Shown here piece after piece: positions 53,192 to 62,466 of a stretch of 64,000 bases of DNA. This DNA comes from Deltaproteobacteria bacterium HGW-Deltaproteobacteria-15 (lineage in GTDB: Bacteria; Desulfobacterota; DSM-4660; Desulfatiglandales; HGW-15): contig PHBH01000005.1 in NCBI GenBank assembly GCA_002840535.1, forward strand, positions 84,190 to 148,189, read 5' to 3'. The translations under genes were made by a program, and so were the position numbers. Positions within the stretch are counted from its first letter, which is position 1, and the number at the start of each line of letters is the position of its first letter. The notes under the pieces were generated by a model. That model was given only the letters and a program-made list of their open reading frames with translations, searched no databases and had not been told where the DNA came from.

Positions 53192-54547
53192 TCACGTCTC
53201 GTTCAACACGCTGCCGTTCGAGGCGATGATGCGCCGGTAAAGTTCAGCGGACCCTTTGAGAGTTCGCTCCTGGGTGGCGAAATCGACGTGGATCAGACCG
53301 AAACGCTTGGAAAAGCCATGCGACCATTCCAGATTGTCCAGCAGCGACCATGCAAAGTAGCCTCGCAGGTCCACGCCTGCCTTCAGGGCTGCATAGGCGG
53401 CCCTCAGGTGCTTCCGGAGATAGCCCTGGCGAAGCGGATCGTCCAACCGGTTTCCTTCCGCGACAGGCGGGTCGTAGAACGCTGAGCCGTTCTCAGTGAT
53501 ATAAACGGTTGGATTGCCGTACTCGTCCTTCAGCCAGATCAACGCGTCGGTCAGCGCCTGCGGACAGACCTCCCATCCGGTTTCGGTGTAGGTAGAATGG
53601 GGCATGTGCACCGGCGATGCCTTCAGCGGGTACTGGTTGGCATCGTGACGGACTACGGAACGGGTATAGTAATTGAAACCTACAAAATCGATGGGGCGAC
53701 GAATCAGCTCGAAATCGCCGGCCGGCCATTCGGGCCAGGCTTCCCCGAATATCGTCCTGAGGCCCTCCGGGTATCGGCCGTGGAAGATTGGGTCCAGGTA
53801 TTGGCGGTTCATGTAAACGTGAGCGCGTTCGGCAGCCGCCCGATCCTCAGGTGAACCGGATGCCGGAACCTTCGGCTCGATGTTCACCACGATGCCGACA
53901 CGGTGCTTCCCCTGTTCGCGGTAAACCTCCACGGCTCGGCCATGCGCGCGCAGAAGGTTATGGCCGGCAACCGGCGTCTCGAAGAGATTCCGATGGCCCG
54001 GAGCCAGCGCGCCGTGCAGGTAGCCCCCGTCCGTGACCACCCATGGTTCGTTCAGTGTGGCCCAAAGCTCTACGCGGTCGTCGAGTCTGGCAAAACACAC
54101 ACGGGCATACTCGGCAAACCACCCTGCTATGCCGGGATTGAGCCAGCCGCCCCGGTTGTCCAAGGCTTCGGGCAGGTCCCAGTGAAAGAGGGTGGCCATG
54201 GGCGTGATGCGGTGCTCCAGCAAACGATCGACCAGCCGGTCATAAAAGTCCAACCCCTTCTCATTGATTTTGCCGACGCCCTCAGGCAGAACGCGACCCC
54301 AGCTTATGGAAAAACGATATGCGTTCAAACCCAGACCGGACATCATGCGGACGTCCTCTTCCATGAGGCGGTAATGGTCGCATGCGACATCGCCTGTGTC
54401 GCCGTTGTGGGTCATCCCGGGGGTGTGCGAGAAACGGTGCCAGATGTTTGGACCGGCGCCGTCGGCAAGCGGCGATCCTTCAATTTGATAGGCAGAGGTG
54501 GCGCAGCCCCAGAGAAAATTGTCGGGAAACTGAAAGGCACTTGTCAT
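53192..54547 (-). CDS. GH1 beta-glucosidase
   Basis: A 451-residue cytoplasmic glycosidase of normal family length. FLWGCATSAYQIEG is the GH1 N-terminal signature. The acid/base is E167 in TLNEPW and the nucleophile is E352 in YITENGSAF; SWGRVLPEG and DNLEWSHGFSKRFG are conserved sugar-site segments. It hydrolyses beta-linked glucosides or related disaccharides. There is no signal peptide, so the substrate must be imported or endogenous. It stands alone without a transporter gene, so the natural substrate is open. Confidence 0.95.
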   Translation of the reverse strand: MTSAFQFPDNFLWGCATSAYQIEGSPLADGAGPNIWHRFSHTPGMTHNGDTGDVACDHYRLMEEDVRMMSGLGLNAYRFSISWGRVLPEGVGKINEKGLDFYDRLVDRLLEHRITPMATLFHWDLPEALDNRGGWLNPGIAGWFAEYARVCFARLDDRVELWATLNEPWVVTDGGYLHGALAPGHRNLFETPVAGHNLLRAHGRAVEVYREQGKHRVGIVVNIEPKVPASGSPEDRAAAERAHVYMNRQYLDPIFHGRYPEGLRTIFGEAWPEWPAGDFELIRRPIDFVGFNYYTRSVVRHDANQYPLKASPVHMPHSTYTETGWEVCPQALTDALIWLKDEYGNPTVYITENGSAFYDPPVAEGNRLDDPLRQGYLRKHLRAAYAALKAGVDLRGYFAWSLLDNLEWSHGFSKRFGLIHVDFATQERTLKGSAELYRRIIASNGSVLNET

Positions 54548-54717
54548 ATTTTACCGATCGCTTGAATCGTGCTTCATCCTTGGAATTCACCCCCTCCAGC
54601 CAGAGGTCCATTAACGAATCGCCTTTGTCGATTTGTTCCGGTCCCGGGGTAGTCTTCTCCGAAGACCACCCCGTGCGCTGCTCCAACCGGCGTTTGTAAC
54701 CGAATGGATAACTCAGG

Positions 54718-56223
54718 CTACCCGATATCACCAAAATGACGAAGCGCGCCCTTGCCGTTTCCCTTGACGGCAAAAAGAGCGGCATCCGCCGCAGCCAGCA
54801 GCCTTTCTGAGTCGTCTGCATCGCCGGGGAAACTGGCGATCCCGAAGCTGGCCCCCAGCCTTACGGCTTTGCCCTGGTTGCGTAGATAAGCGGTGGCTTT
54901 GATCCGTGACTGGATCTGCATGGCCCTCTGTTTTGCCTCATGCAGACCGTGGTCGGGCAGGACAACCACGAACTCGTCGCCCGCATACGCCACCGCGTAA
55001 GAGGGCGGATCAATGGTCTCGCGGATCGTTGCCGCCACCTCCTGAATTGCCCTGCTGCCGTTCAGATGCCCGTGGGTATCCACGACGCTCTTGAAATCGT
55101 CCATATCCATAAAAAGGATGGACAGGCAGGTTTGGGTGTGTCGAGCGCTCCGGATGAGGTTGGGCAAAGACTGATAAAGGAATCGGCGGTTGTACAGCCC
55201 CGTTAAATTGTCCCGCAGGGACTGCTCGCGGAAGTGCTGCTCGCTCGCGCGCAACGCTTGCTCGGTTTCCACTCTCTTGGTGATATCCACAAGGGAAATC
55301 ACAACCCGTGAGAGCGCATTCCCTTGATCGGCCAGCAGCATATACTGGGCCATGATTCGCTTGCGTTTTCCCTGCAAAGTCTGAATAGTCATCTCTCTTT
55401 CAGGCAGTAGTGTCCCTTCATCGACCATGAGGATGCCTTCTTCGGCCATCTTGGAGAAGGATTCACCGACTACCAGGCGGGGCATCTTCGCAATCAATTC
55501 GTTTTTGTCGGAGGACTCCAGCAGGTGGAGAAACGCGTCATTGCAGTCCACGGTCTTGACCATGCCCAAACAACGCTGGATTTCCTCCGGATGGAGCCGG
55601 AAGTGGTCCCGCAGATTTACAACTCCGGATCGACGGAGAGCCGCAAGGTAGGCCTGCATCCCCGAGACATCCCTTTCGATCATTGGCACCGGCGCAGACT
55701 GGAACAGCAGACGATACCGCTCCTCGCTTTCCCTGGCGGCATCCTGAGCCTCTTTCAGATTGGTTTGATTTTCCGCAAAGGCCATGACTCCAGAAAACGA
55801 ACCGATATCATCCACAATAGGACTCAGGTGGAGCCTGATTTGAATGGACTGGTTATCGTCCTGAGTGCACGTACAGTCCCGGATGATGGTTTGCCTGCTC
55901 AGCCGGCAGCAACGAAAACCGTCGCTTATTCCTGATTCGATAAAGGACTGGATTTCGTAAACATTCAGGCTGTCGGAACCGGCTTGTGGCGGCCACGGCA
56001 ACATCTCATGCATCTTTTGATTCATGCCCGTCACGCGCCCCGACGGATCGGTGGTAAGGATGCCGAAAGGCGAACTCACGCCCAGTATTCGATTTCTCTG
56101 CTCAATGGCCTTCAGCGCGCTTTCAGCCCGTTCGCACCGAATTCTCAGGGATTCCAGTTCCGCCGCCTGACGCTGAACAACCGATAAAGATCCCTTGGCG
56201 GATTGGGGGTTGTCTTCTGTCAT
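54718..56223 (-). CDS. PAS-domain diguanylate cyclase
   Basis: A 501-residue signalling protein. The ATG at 56223 (MTEDNPQS) replaces a longer frame that reads an attccaatattcc repeat. A coiled coil (15-45) leads into two or three PAS domains (GILTTDPSGRVTGMN; YRLLFQSAPVPMIERD), then a GGDEF domain with DNLTGLYNRRFL, MDMDDFKSVVDTHGH and the active loop YAGDEFVVVLPD near residue 410. AGDEF is an accepted active variant, so c-di-GMP synthesis is likely. There is no transmembrane helix, so it senses a cytoplasmic signal; one PAS could hold a ligand not readable here. Confidence 0.9.
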   Translation of the reverse strand: MTEDNPQSAKGSLSVVQRQAAELESLRIRCERAESALKAIEQRNRILGVSSPFGILTTDPSGRVTGMNQKMHEMLPWPPQAGSDSLNVYEIQSFIESGISDGFRCCRLSRQTIIRDCTCTQDDNQSIQIRLHLSPIVDDIGSFSGVMAFAENQTNLKEAQDAARESEERYRLLFQSAPVPMIERDVSGMQAYLAALRRSGVVNLRDHFRLHPEEIQRCLGMVKTVDCNDAFLHLLESSDKNELIAKMPRLVVGESFSKMAEEGILMVDEGTLLPEREMTIQTLQGKRKRIMAQYMLLADQGNALSRVVISLVDITKRVETEQALRASEQHFREQSLRDNLTGLYNRRFLYQSLPNLIRSARHTQTCLSILFMDMDDFKSVVDTHGHLNGSRAIQEVAATIRETIDPPSYAVAYAGDEFVVVLPDHGLHEAKQRAMQIQSRIKATAYLRNQGKAVRLGASFGIASFPGDADDSERLLAAADAALFAVKGNGKGALRHFGDIG

Positions 56224-56764
56224 GAATATCCTTGATGAGAATCCCACAAGACCATCAGTAAATAGCCGACTCCAGAGGGGCCGGCTTTGGTGCGCCTCTG
56301 AGGGGTGAAGTTTATGGCGCGGACAAACCGGAATATTGGAATGTTGGAATAATGGAATATTGGGAAAGAACAACACCAAAGGCCTGTAGATGAGAGTGCC
56401 GCGAGATCGCTTTGTTGCTTTGAAAACCCATTATTCCATTATTCCAATATTCCAGAACCTGTCTTCCCGGCCCCTTTCATTCGACTCCTGGAAAGAAAGT
56501 ATCATGTGAGGGACAGAACCGTCAATCAGGCTTGTCACATCCGCTCCCCAGTTGACAGTGCCTATGCAAGATCTGTAGCCTTTGTACCAAGGTGTCCGCT
56601 TCGCCGAAAACGGTCCTTCTTTGCGGCAAGCCGGCTGAGCCGTTCGAAGTTTTCGGAAACGTCCATGCCTTTTCAGCCCTTTACTTCCGGCACGAATTCC
56701 GCTAATTCGAATAAAAGGTGGTAGAATCAGCCACCATGAAAAGATCGAGGGGAGTTTGGAGGAC
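56224..56764. other. Divergent intergenic region with inverted attattccaatattcc repeats
   Basis: GGAATATTGGAATGTTGGAA at 56330 and TTATTCCATTATTCCAATAT at 56431 are near-perfect mirror images about 65 bp apart. Between a GGDEF gene (minus) and a ferredoxin gene (plus), the region must also hold both promoters. Confidence 0.5.
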
Positions 56765-57877
56765 ATGGACATGGATATCTACGTCAGATTGGCCCGGCAC
56801 CTTTCAGCCCTGGGTATGGGATACCCCATCCGAGAGGAATTGATCGAAATACTGAAGGAGACCTTCACCGAAGAAGAGGCCGGAGTCGCCCTGGCTGTCC
56901 CGAATACGGTCGTGCCGCTGCAACCCGTCGGGCTGGATGAAATCGGGAAGTCGTCTTCCCTGGATCGAACTACGCTCGCGGCCCGTTTGGAGAGCCTGAG
57001 CCAGAGGGGACTCCTCTTCTCGGGACCTGCGCCGGGGGGAGAAAAGGGGTATGCACTGCATCAGGTGGGATATGGGTTTCCTCAGACCTTCTTTTGGGCC
57101 GGTGAAAAATCGGACCGCGCCCGTAAGATGGCCGGGCTGATCAGAAGGTACTTCACTGCACAGGTGACGGAAGAATCTTACAGCCCCTCTCCAACCAAGC
57201 CCTACCGGTATATCCCTGTCGGCAGGACCCTGGAAATCAAAATGCAGGCCGTATTTCCCTTCCATCTGATGGAGACTGTCGTAGCAAGGGCCAAGACACT
57301 GGCCGTAGCCCACTGCCCTTGCAGGATGGCTTATGGAATGAACGGAGGAAAGTGCACTCATCCCACTGAGGTCTGCATCAAATTCGACAATATGGCTGAA
57401 TATGTCCTTGAACAGGGGCTTGCCAGGCAAGTGTCGGCGGAGGAAGCCCTGGAGATCATCAGGATGACCGAGGAAGCGGGGCTCGTTCATTTCGTGGACA
57501 ATGCGGAGAAAGAAATACAGCACAACTGCAACTGCTGCGGGTGCGCATGCTGGAACGTCGGCAATATCCGCAGAAGAAGAATACCCAGGGACACCTTGAT
57601 GGCAACCTACTTCATCAGGGAGACGGATAGAGACGCATGTACCGGCTGCGGAGAATGCGCCGGGATTTGTCCGGTCGCCGCAGTGAAAGTGATAGAGGGA
57701 GAGGTCGTAGTGGATACTGACTGGTGCATAGGATGCGGCGTATGCGGAACCGTCTGCCCGACCGGCGCTGCGCACGTAGTGCTGAGGCCGGATCGGTCCG
57801 GTCAACTGCCGTCCCCCGATTTCGAACAACTCCACAAAAAGATCCAGCGCGAAAAGGGCGGCAAGCCAGGAGTGTAG
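56765..57877 (+). CDS. 4Fe-4S ferredoxin-domain protein with N-terminal winged-helix-like region
   Basis: A 370-residue cytoplasmic protein. Residues 10-95 look like a winged-helix module (TLAARLESLSQRGLLF). The middle has a cysteine set HCPCRMAYGMNGGKC, then NCNCCGCACWNVGN, and the C-terminus has a two-cluster ferredoxin (CTGCGECAGICP, CIGCGVCGTVCP). This layout is common in anaerobes and is annotated only as 4Fe-4S binding protein; it probably links redox state to a regulatory or electron-transfer role. Starts at TTG 56756, ATG 56765 and ATG 56771 are all possible with the GAGGGGAG/GGAGG sites. Confidence 0.75.
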   Translation: MDMDIYVRLARHLSALGMGYPIREELIEILKETFTEEEAGVALAVPNTVVPLQPVGLDEIGKSSSLDRTTLAARLESLSQRGLLFSGPAPGGEKGYALHQVGYGFPQTFFWAGEKSDRARKMAGLIRRYFTAQVTEESYSPSPTKPYRYIPVGRTLEIKMQAVFPFHLMETVVARAKTLAVAHCPCRMAYGMNGGKCTHPTEVCIKFDNMAEYVLEQGLARQVSAEEALEIIRMTEEAGLVHFVDNAEKEIQHNCNCCGCACWNVGNIRRRRIPRDTLMATYFIRETDRDACTGCGECAGICPVAAVKVIEGEVVVDTDWCIGCGVCGTVCPTGAAHVVLRPDRSGQLPSPDFEQLHKKIQREKGGKPGV

Positions 57878-57972
57878 CCGTGTTCAAGGGGCACTGACTC
57901 CTGTCTTCTTCCTGACTCCTGACTCCTGACTCCTGGCTTCTGACTTCTGACTTCTGACTTCTGACTTCTGAT

Positions 57973-58005
57973 AAAGAGGCGCTCCGGTTTCCGGAGCGCC
58001 TCTTT
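57973..58005. terminator. Strong bidirectional terminator hairpin
   Basis: AAAGAGGCGCTCCGG and its complement form a 15-bp stem with a TTT loop; the A-run and T-run ends of the stem serve both strands. It separates the ferredoxin gene from the convergent tctC. Just before it, 57913-57970 is a tandem of GACTCCT/GACTTCT octamers. Confidence 0.88.
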
Positions 58006-58029
58006 ATTCGTGACATTAACCCGTGGGCA

Positions 58030-59010
58030 TCAGAGCTTGATATCCAGTTCCTTGATCAGATCCCCGTAGTCTTTGGTCGCCTTCTGCATGAACGCGGCCC
58101 AATCCTTCGAGTTCAGGTAATCGATCGGCTGCCCCATCTGGGTCATGACAGCCTTGAATTCCGGATCATCGCAGACTTTCTTCAACGTCGAAGAGAGGTA
58201 TTCGACCACCTCCGGAGGGGTTCCGTTCGGAACCGCGACGCCCTTCACCGATCCCCAGGTGGACACATCGATCCCCTGCTCCTTGAGGGTCGGGACATCC
58301 GGAATGGCGCTGTCGCGCTTGTCCAGGGCCACACCGACCGGCCGGAACCGGTCTGCCTTGATATGAGGCAGTACCTCGGAGGGGTGTCCGCCGCCGATCA
58401 CGAGGTGGCCGCCCGCCAGGGCGGCGGTGGATTCGGCCCCGCCCCGGAAGGGGATGGTGGTGATCGGGGTGCCCGTCCGCTTGGAGATTGCCCTCATGAC
58501 GAGGTCCACAGAGCCTGCCGCAGTGGAGACGGCGGCGGTGACCTTGTTGCCTTTCTTGGCCCAATCGATCACGTCCTTCATGGTTTTGAAATCGGATTTG
58601 CCGCTCACGCACACCACAACCGAGTGGATCGAGAGTCTCGCAACCGGGGTGATGTCCTTCAGCGGATCGAATGGCATCTTCTGCAGGTGCGGCATGACGA
58701 GATCATGGCCGGATCCCTGGCCGATGTAGATCGTGTACCCGTCAGGCTTGGAACGGACGACATACTCCTCCCCCATGACGCCGCCGGCCCCCGGTTTGTT
58801 GATGACCACAAGGGGCTGCGGGCTGTACTTCGTCCAGACCTTTTCGACGGCCCGGGCCAGCAAATCGCTGGATCCGCCGGCGGCAAACGGCACCACGGCC
58901 TGGATCGGCTGCGCGGGATATTTCTCCGCGCCGAAAGCAAGCCCGCCGGCAATCGACATGGCAAGCGCGGCCAGGGTGAACAACAGGGTGATCTTACGGA
59001 TGTGCAGCAT
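58030..59010 (-). CDS. tctC: Tripartite tricarboxylate transporter substrate-binding protein TctC
   Basis: A 326-residue periplasmic protein. AAGGAGGACCATC supports the ATG at 59010. The signal peptide (residues 6-28) ends GLAFG-AEKYP. AVVPFAAGGSSDLLARAV and NKPGAGGVMGEEYV are the two ligand-loop motifs of Bug/TctC proteins that bind carboxylates through water bridges. It feeds TctAB, encoded just upstream. Here it is last in the operon, not first. The ligand is likely a sugar acid or small hydroxy acid, given the LarA and aldolase neighbours. Confidence 0.92.
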   Translation of the reverse strand: MLHIRKITLLFTLAALAMSIAGGLAFGAEKYPAQPIQAVVPFAAGGSSDLLARAVEKVWTKYSPQPLVVINKPGAGGVMGEEYVVRSKPDGYTIYIGQGSGHDLVMPHLQKMPFDPLKDITPVARLSIHSVVVCVSGKSDFKTMKDVIDWAKKGNKVTAAVSTAAGSVDLVMRAISKRTGTPITTIPFRGGAESTAALAGGHLVIGGGHPSEVLPHIKADRFRPVGVALDKRDSAIPDVPTLKEQGIDVSTWGSVKGVAVPNGTPPEVVEYLSSTLKKVCDDPEFKAVMTQMGQPIDYLNSKDWAAFMQKATKDYGDLIKELDIKL

Positions 59011-59051
59011 GATGGTCCTCCTTTTCCAGTGGGTTATTGTTTTCACTCAAA

Positions 59052-60593
59052 TCAAACCATCCTTTTTCCCGATGCGAAAGGGGCGGTGCCGGCTCTTCCT
59101 CGTCTCTTCTGTAAGTTCCACTTCACATAAAGGCTAACCTGCCCGAGTACCAGAACGAAGAGGATGGCGAGCAGCGTGCCCGATATCGGGCGGCTCAGGA
59201 AAATCATCGGGTCGCCCCCGGACATCAAGAGGGATTGCCTGAGCGAACTCTCGACCATGGGCCCCAGCACGAAGGCAAGCGGCAAGGGCGCCGGGTCGAA
59301 CTTCAGCTTCCGCATCAGGTAGCCCAGCGCGGCGAAGAACAGCATGGAGTAGATGTCGAAGCTCTGGTTCTGAACGCTGTAAACGCCGACCGTCGTGAAC
59401 AGCACAATGATCGGTGCGAGGATGGAATACGGTACCCGGAGCATCTGCACCCACAAGCCGACCAGAGGGAGGTTCAGAACGAGGAGCATCGCATTTCCCA
59501 GGTACATCGAGGCAATCACTCCCCAGAAGACATCCGGATGTTCCTTGATCAGAAAGGGTCCCGGGGTAATCCCCTGTATCATCAGGGCCGCGAAGATCAT
59601 GGCGATCGAGGCGTTTCCAGGAATTCCCAGAGTCAGCAGCGGGATGAAGGACGAGCTCGAAGCGGCGTTGTTCGCCGATTCCGGCCCGGCCACCCCCTCG
59701 ATGGCGCCGCGACCGAATTCCTCACGATGCCTGGCGCACTTTTTTTCGATCGCGTAGGATGCAAGCGAGGAGATGACCGCGCCTCCGCCGGGGATGATCC
59801 CGATGAAGAAGCCGACCACAGATCCACGGAGGATCGACCACCGTGAGTCGGCCCAGTCTTTGAGCGTCGGAAAAACCTTTCCGATCCGGGTCGTGACGAT
59901 TTCCGTCTTCACGGTGGATTCAAGATTGTAGAGGATTTCGCTGATGCCGAAGACCCCCATCGCCAGTGTCACGAAATCGAACCCGCCCTGGAGGCCTATG
60001 CTCCCGAAGGTGAAGCGAACCTTTCCGGAGATCGGGTCGAGGCCTACCATCGCCAGGAGCAAACCGAGGAAGAGGACGATCAGCCCCTTGACGATCGACC
60101 CTCCCGAAAGGGTCACGGCCAGGAGCAGCCCCAGCATCATCAGGGCGAAATATTCGGGAGGACCGAAGGCCAGGGCGAATTCGGCAAGTGGCGGGGCAAA
60201 GAAGCTCAAGCCGATCACGGCGATGGTTCCGGCAAGGAACGATCCGATGGCGGCGATACCCAGGGCGGCTCCCGCGCGTCCCTTCTTTGCCATCTGATAA
60301 CCGTCGATGCAGGTCACGACCGAAGCCGCCTCGCCGGGGAGATTCAGGAGTATGGAGGTGGTCGAGCCTCCGTACATGGAGCCGTAGAAAATCCCGGCCA
60401 TCATGATGATCGCGGTAACAGGGGAGCTGATGACGTAGGTGATCGGGAGGAGAAGGGCAATGGTGGCTGCGGGACCCAGTCCCGGGAGGACGCCGACGGC
60501 CGTTCCGATGACGGCCCCAAGGAATGCAAAGAGCAGGTTCGTTCCGGTGAAAGCGATGGAGAAGCCTTGCAGCAATCCTTGAAAGATGTCCAT
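59052..60593 (-). CDS. tctA: Tripartite tricarboxylate transporter large membrane subunit TctA
   Basis: A 513-residue inner-membrane protein with about 12 helices. GTAVGVLPGLGPAATIALLLP near the N-terminus and GVIPGG-like FIGIIPGGGAVISSL mid-protein are the paired TctA motifs that build the cation/solute path. It works with TctB and the binding protein TctC. It lies 15 nt after tctB and 41 nt before tctC. Confidence 0.94.
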   Translation of the reverse strand: MDIFQGLLQGFSIAFTGTNLLFAFLGAVIGTAVGVLPGLGPAATIALLLPITYVISSPVTAIIMMAGIFYGSMYGGSTTSILLNLPGEAASVVTCIDGYQMAKKGRAGAALGIAAIGSFLAGTIAVIGLSFFAPPLAEFALAFGPPEYFALMMLGLLLAVTLSGGSIVKGLIVLFLGLLLAMVGLDPISGKVRFTFGSIGLQGGFDFVTLAMGVFGISEILYNLESTVKTEIVTTRIGKVFPTLKDWADSRWSILRGSVVGFFIGIIPGGGAVISSLASYAIEKKCARHREEFGRGAIEGVAGPESANNAASSSSFIPLLTLGIPGNASIAMIFAALMIQGITPGPFLIKEHPDVFWGVIASMYLGNAMLLVLNLPLVGLWVQMLRVPYSILAPIIVLFTTVGVYSVQNQSFDIYSMLFFAALGYLMRKLKFDPAPLPLAFVLGPMVESSLRQSLLMSGGDPMIFLSRPISGTLLAILFVLVLGQVSLYVKWNLQKRRGRAGTAPFASGKRMV

Positions 60594-60608
60594 GGAGACC
60601 AGGCTCCT

Positions 60609-61061
60609 TCAGCGGATGAAAACTTCCCTGGGAACAGGCACCTTTAGAAAATGGCTGAAAAGGATGTACATTGCGAGAGTCCCGAGAATAGATATCAGGG
60701 CCGTTTTGAACCACCTCTCCCGCTCTACCAGCAGTTGCCAGGCGACCATGAAGGCGAACGTTGAGGTGAGATAGCCGGCCGCCTCGATCGCCCATGCATA
60801 AATGAGCATCATGCCGATGGCCAGTGACGGTTTGACCCACCGGCCCTTTTGAAAAAAGGCTTTCTTCTGATCCTCAAGCCCCCCCGCAACGATGAACCAG
60901 CAGATGCCGAGAACAATGAGAGCGATGCCCGAGAGAAAGGGCACAAATCCCGCATCCGGCTGCAGGATTGAACCGAGATTCAGAACGGCGTACCCGTAGC
61001 AGGCGACCGCCATGCCGCCGATGACGACGATCACCGCGGCGATGCGCTCATGGCGTTTCAC
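60609..61061 (-). CDS. tctB: Tripartite tricarboxylate transporter small subunit TctB
   Basis: A 150-residue membrane protein with four helices. The GTG at 61061 (VKRHERIAAVIVV) follows GGAAGGAGAACAGCC and gives the normal TctB length; the frame upstream to 61151 is antisense-like extension. DAGFVPFLSGIALIVLG is the conserved TctB loop and helix. It overlaps the end of the LarA-like gene by 14 nt and pairs with TctA. Confidence 0.85.
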   Translation of the reverse strand: MKRHERIAAVIVVIGGMAVACYGYAVLNLGSILQPDAGFVPFLSGIALIVLGICWFIVAGGLEDQKKAFFQKGRWVKPSLAIGMMLIYAWAIEAAGYLTSTFAFMVAWQLLVERERWFKTALISILGTLAMYILFSHFLKVPVPREVFIR

Positions 61062-62346
61062 CGGCTGTTCTCCTTCCGCTGACGATAGGCAGTGAAAGCA
61101 GGGCATCGGGAATGATGACCACCCGGGCGTCCGGCCGGCGCTGGAGCTCACGATCGACCGCCTGCTGGAGCCTGGGCGCCGACTCGAGGTGAATCCGCGC
61201 CAGGTCGCTCGGAGGGATCAAACAGTCCGTCATCACGATACGCGCCTGCTGGAGAATCCAGCCCAGAATGACCGCCTTCTGGTCTCCCGGGGCGAACCCG
61301 TTGTCGCATGCGGACCGGATGATCTCGTCTGCGCTGTTGCATCTCGACATCCAGTCCACATACCCGGGCTTCCCGAAGCCGTCCCCACAGCTGGCCGGGA
61401 TAAGAAGCGCACCTCCCTTTGTGACCACGGGACTGGGGCCGAAAACAGAGGTATTCGCCGCGCGGGTCGCCTGATAGAGGTCGCGGTTCTTGGGATAGAT
61501 CACACCCAGGATCAGGATATCCCCCGGGTGGTCAAGCTCCACCTCTACCATGGCCCGCGCAGTTCTGACGCCTTCCTGGAAAGCCGCGACAGGATCCCCG
61601 GCCACCACCTGCACCAGTTCCTTTTTCCCTGTCTGGACGCAGTTCACGATGAAATCGAGCCCCACGGCAGCGGCTGCCTCTGTGAGAAACTCCCGGAAGG
61701 GATTGTTCTCGATCATGCCAAGGCGGGTGCGCTTGATCATTTCATAATTGTGAGTCGCGGCAATCGTGGTTTCCCCCGCGACCCCGACAGCCAGGCTCTT
61801 CACGCCGCCGCTATACCCTGCAAAGAGATGCGTTTCGATGACCCCCGTCGAAATGCGCACGTCCGCCTCAGCCACGTGGCGGTTGACGACCAGGGGGATC
61901 CCGGTTCGGGACGTGCCCAGATTTTTCAACCCCTGGGCGTCCCAGGCGTCATGGTTGACAAATCTCAGGCGGGAGACGAGATCGGCGCCGAACATGGCGG
62001 CCATCTCCTCTTTTGTGTTGGGCCGATGCGTTCCTGTGGCAACTACGAACGTGATGTCCTCGGGACGGATGCCGCCCGCCTGAAGCTCCTCAAGGAGCAA
62101 AGGCAGGATAATCTCTTCCGGCAGTTTCCTCGTGACATCGGTCACGATGACGGCCGCCTTCTGGCCCGGGTGAACCATGCCGGAGAGACGTTTGGAGGCA
62201 ACAGGATGGAGTATCGCATCCCTCACCGCCTGTTTCACATCCGGCATTACCGGCATGGGTTTATTGTTCACGACCGTGACTTCGACGTCACCGGGCAGGT
62301 TCACGTCGATCATCCGGTTGCCATTGGGTACGGCGTAGCTCGGCAT
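61048..62346 (-). CDS. larA: LarA-like nickel-pincer racemase/epimerase
   Basis: A 432-residue protein of the lactate racemase family. DVTRKLP, ATGTHRPN (H107), ETHLFAGYSGGVK (H173, K183) match the catalytic histidines and the lysine that holds the nickel-pincer nucleotide in LarA (H108, H174, K184 of the Lactiplantibacillus enzyme). It would racemise or epimerise a 2-hydroxy acid imported by the Tct system. The cofactor-making LarB/C/E are not in the window. It overlaps tctB, so it is part of the transporter operon. The substrate may be other than lactate. Confidence 0.88.
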   Translation of the reverse strand: MPSYAVPNGNRMIDVNLPGDVEVTVVNNKPMPVMPDVKQAVRDAILHPVASKRLSGMVHPGQKAAVIVTDVTRKLPEEIILPLLLEELQAGGIRPEDITFVVATGTHRPNTKEEMAAMFGADLVSRLRFVNHDAWDAQGLKNLGTSRTGIPLVVNRHVAEADVRISTGVIETHLFAGYSGGVKSLAVGVAGETTIAATHNYEMIKRTRLGMIENNPFREFLTEAAAAVGLDFIVNCVQTGKKELVQVVAGDPVAAFQEGVRTARAMVEVELDHPGDILILGVIYPKNRDLYQATRAANTSVFGPSPVVTKGGALLIPASCGDGFGKPGYVDWMSRCNSADEIIRSACDNGFAPGDQKAVILGWILQQARIVMTDCLIPPSDLARIHLESAPRLQQAVDRELQRRPDARVVIIPDALLSLPIVSGRRTAGETP

Positions 62347-62419
62347 TCATCTCCCCCGCAGGTTGCCGCTTCAAGACTCCATTGTCTCTCGCAGAGCGAG
62401 CTCACAGAGCCGAGCTGGA

Positions 62420-62444
62420 CCTGTTTTCCGGATCAAAAAACAGG
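62420..62444. repeat. Inverted repeat related to 758-789
   Basis: CCTGTTTT and AAAACAGG with an imperfect centre, followed by ACAAAT, lie in the 120-bp gap between larA and the DapA-like gene. The flanks (gagcgaagcgggcgagagac) match those near 845. Confidence 0.55.
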
Positions 62445-62466
62445 ACAAATCGCAGCCTCTTCTCTA

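Noticed and set aside
57913..57970. CRISPR-like array from tandem GACTCCT/GACTTCT units
   Set aside because: Units are 7-8 bp with no spacers, so it is a simple tandem repeat.
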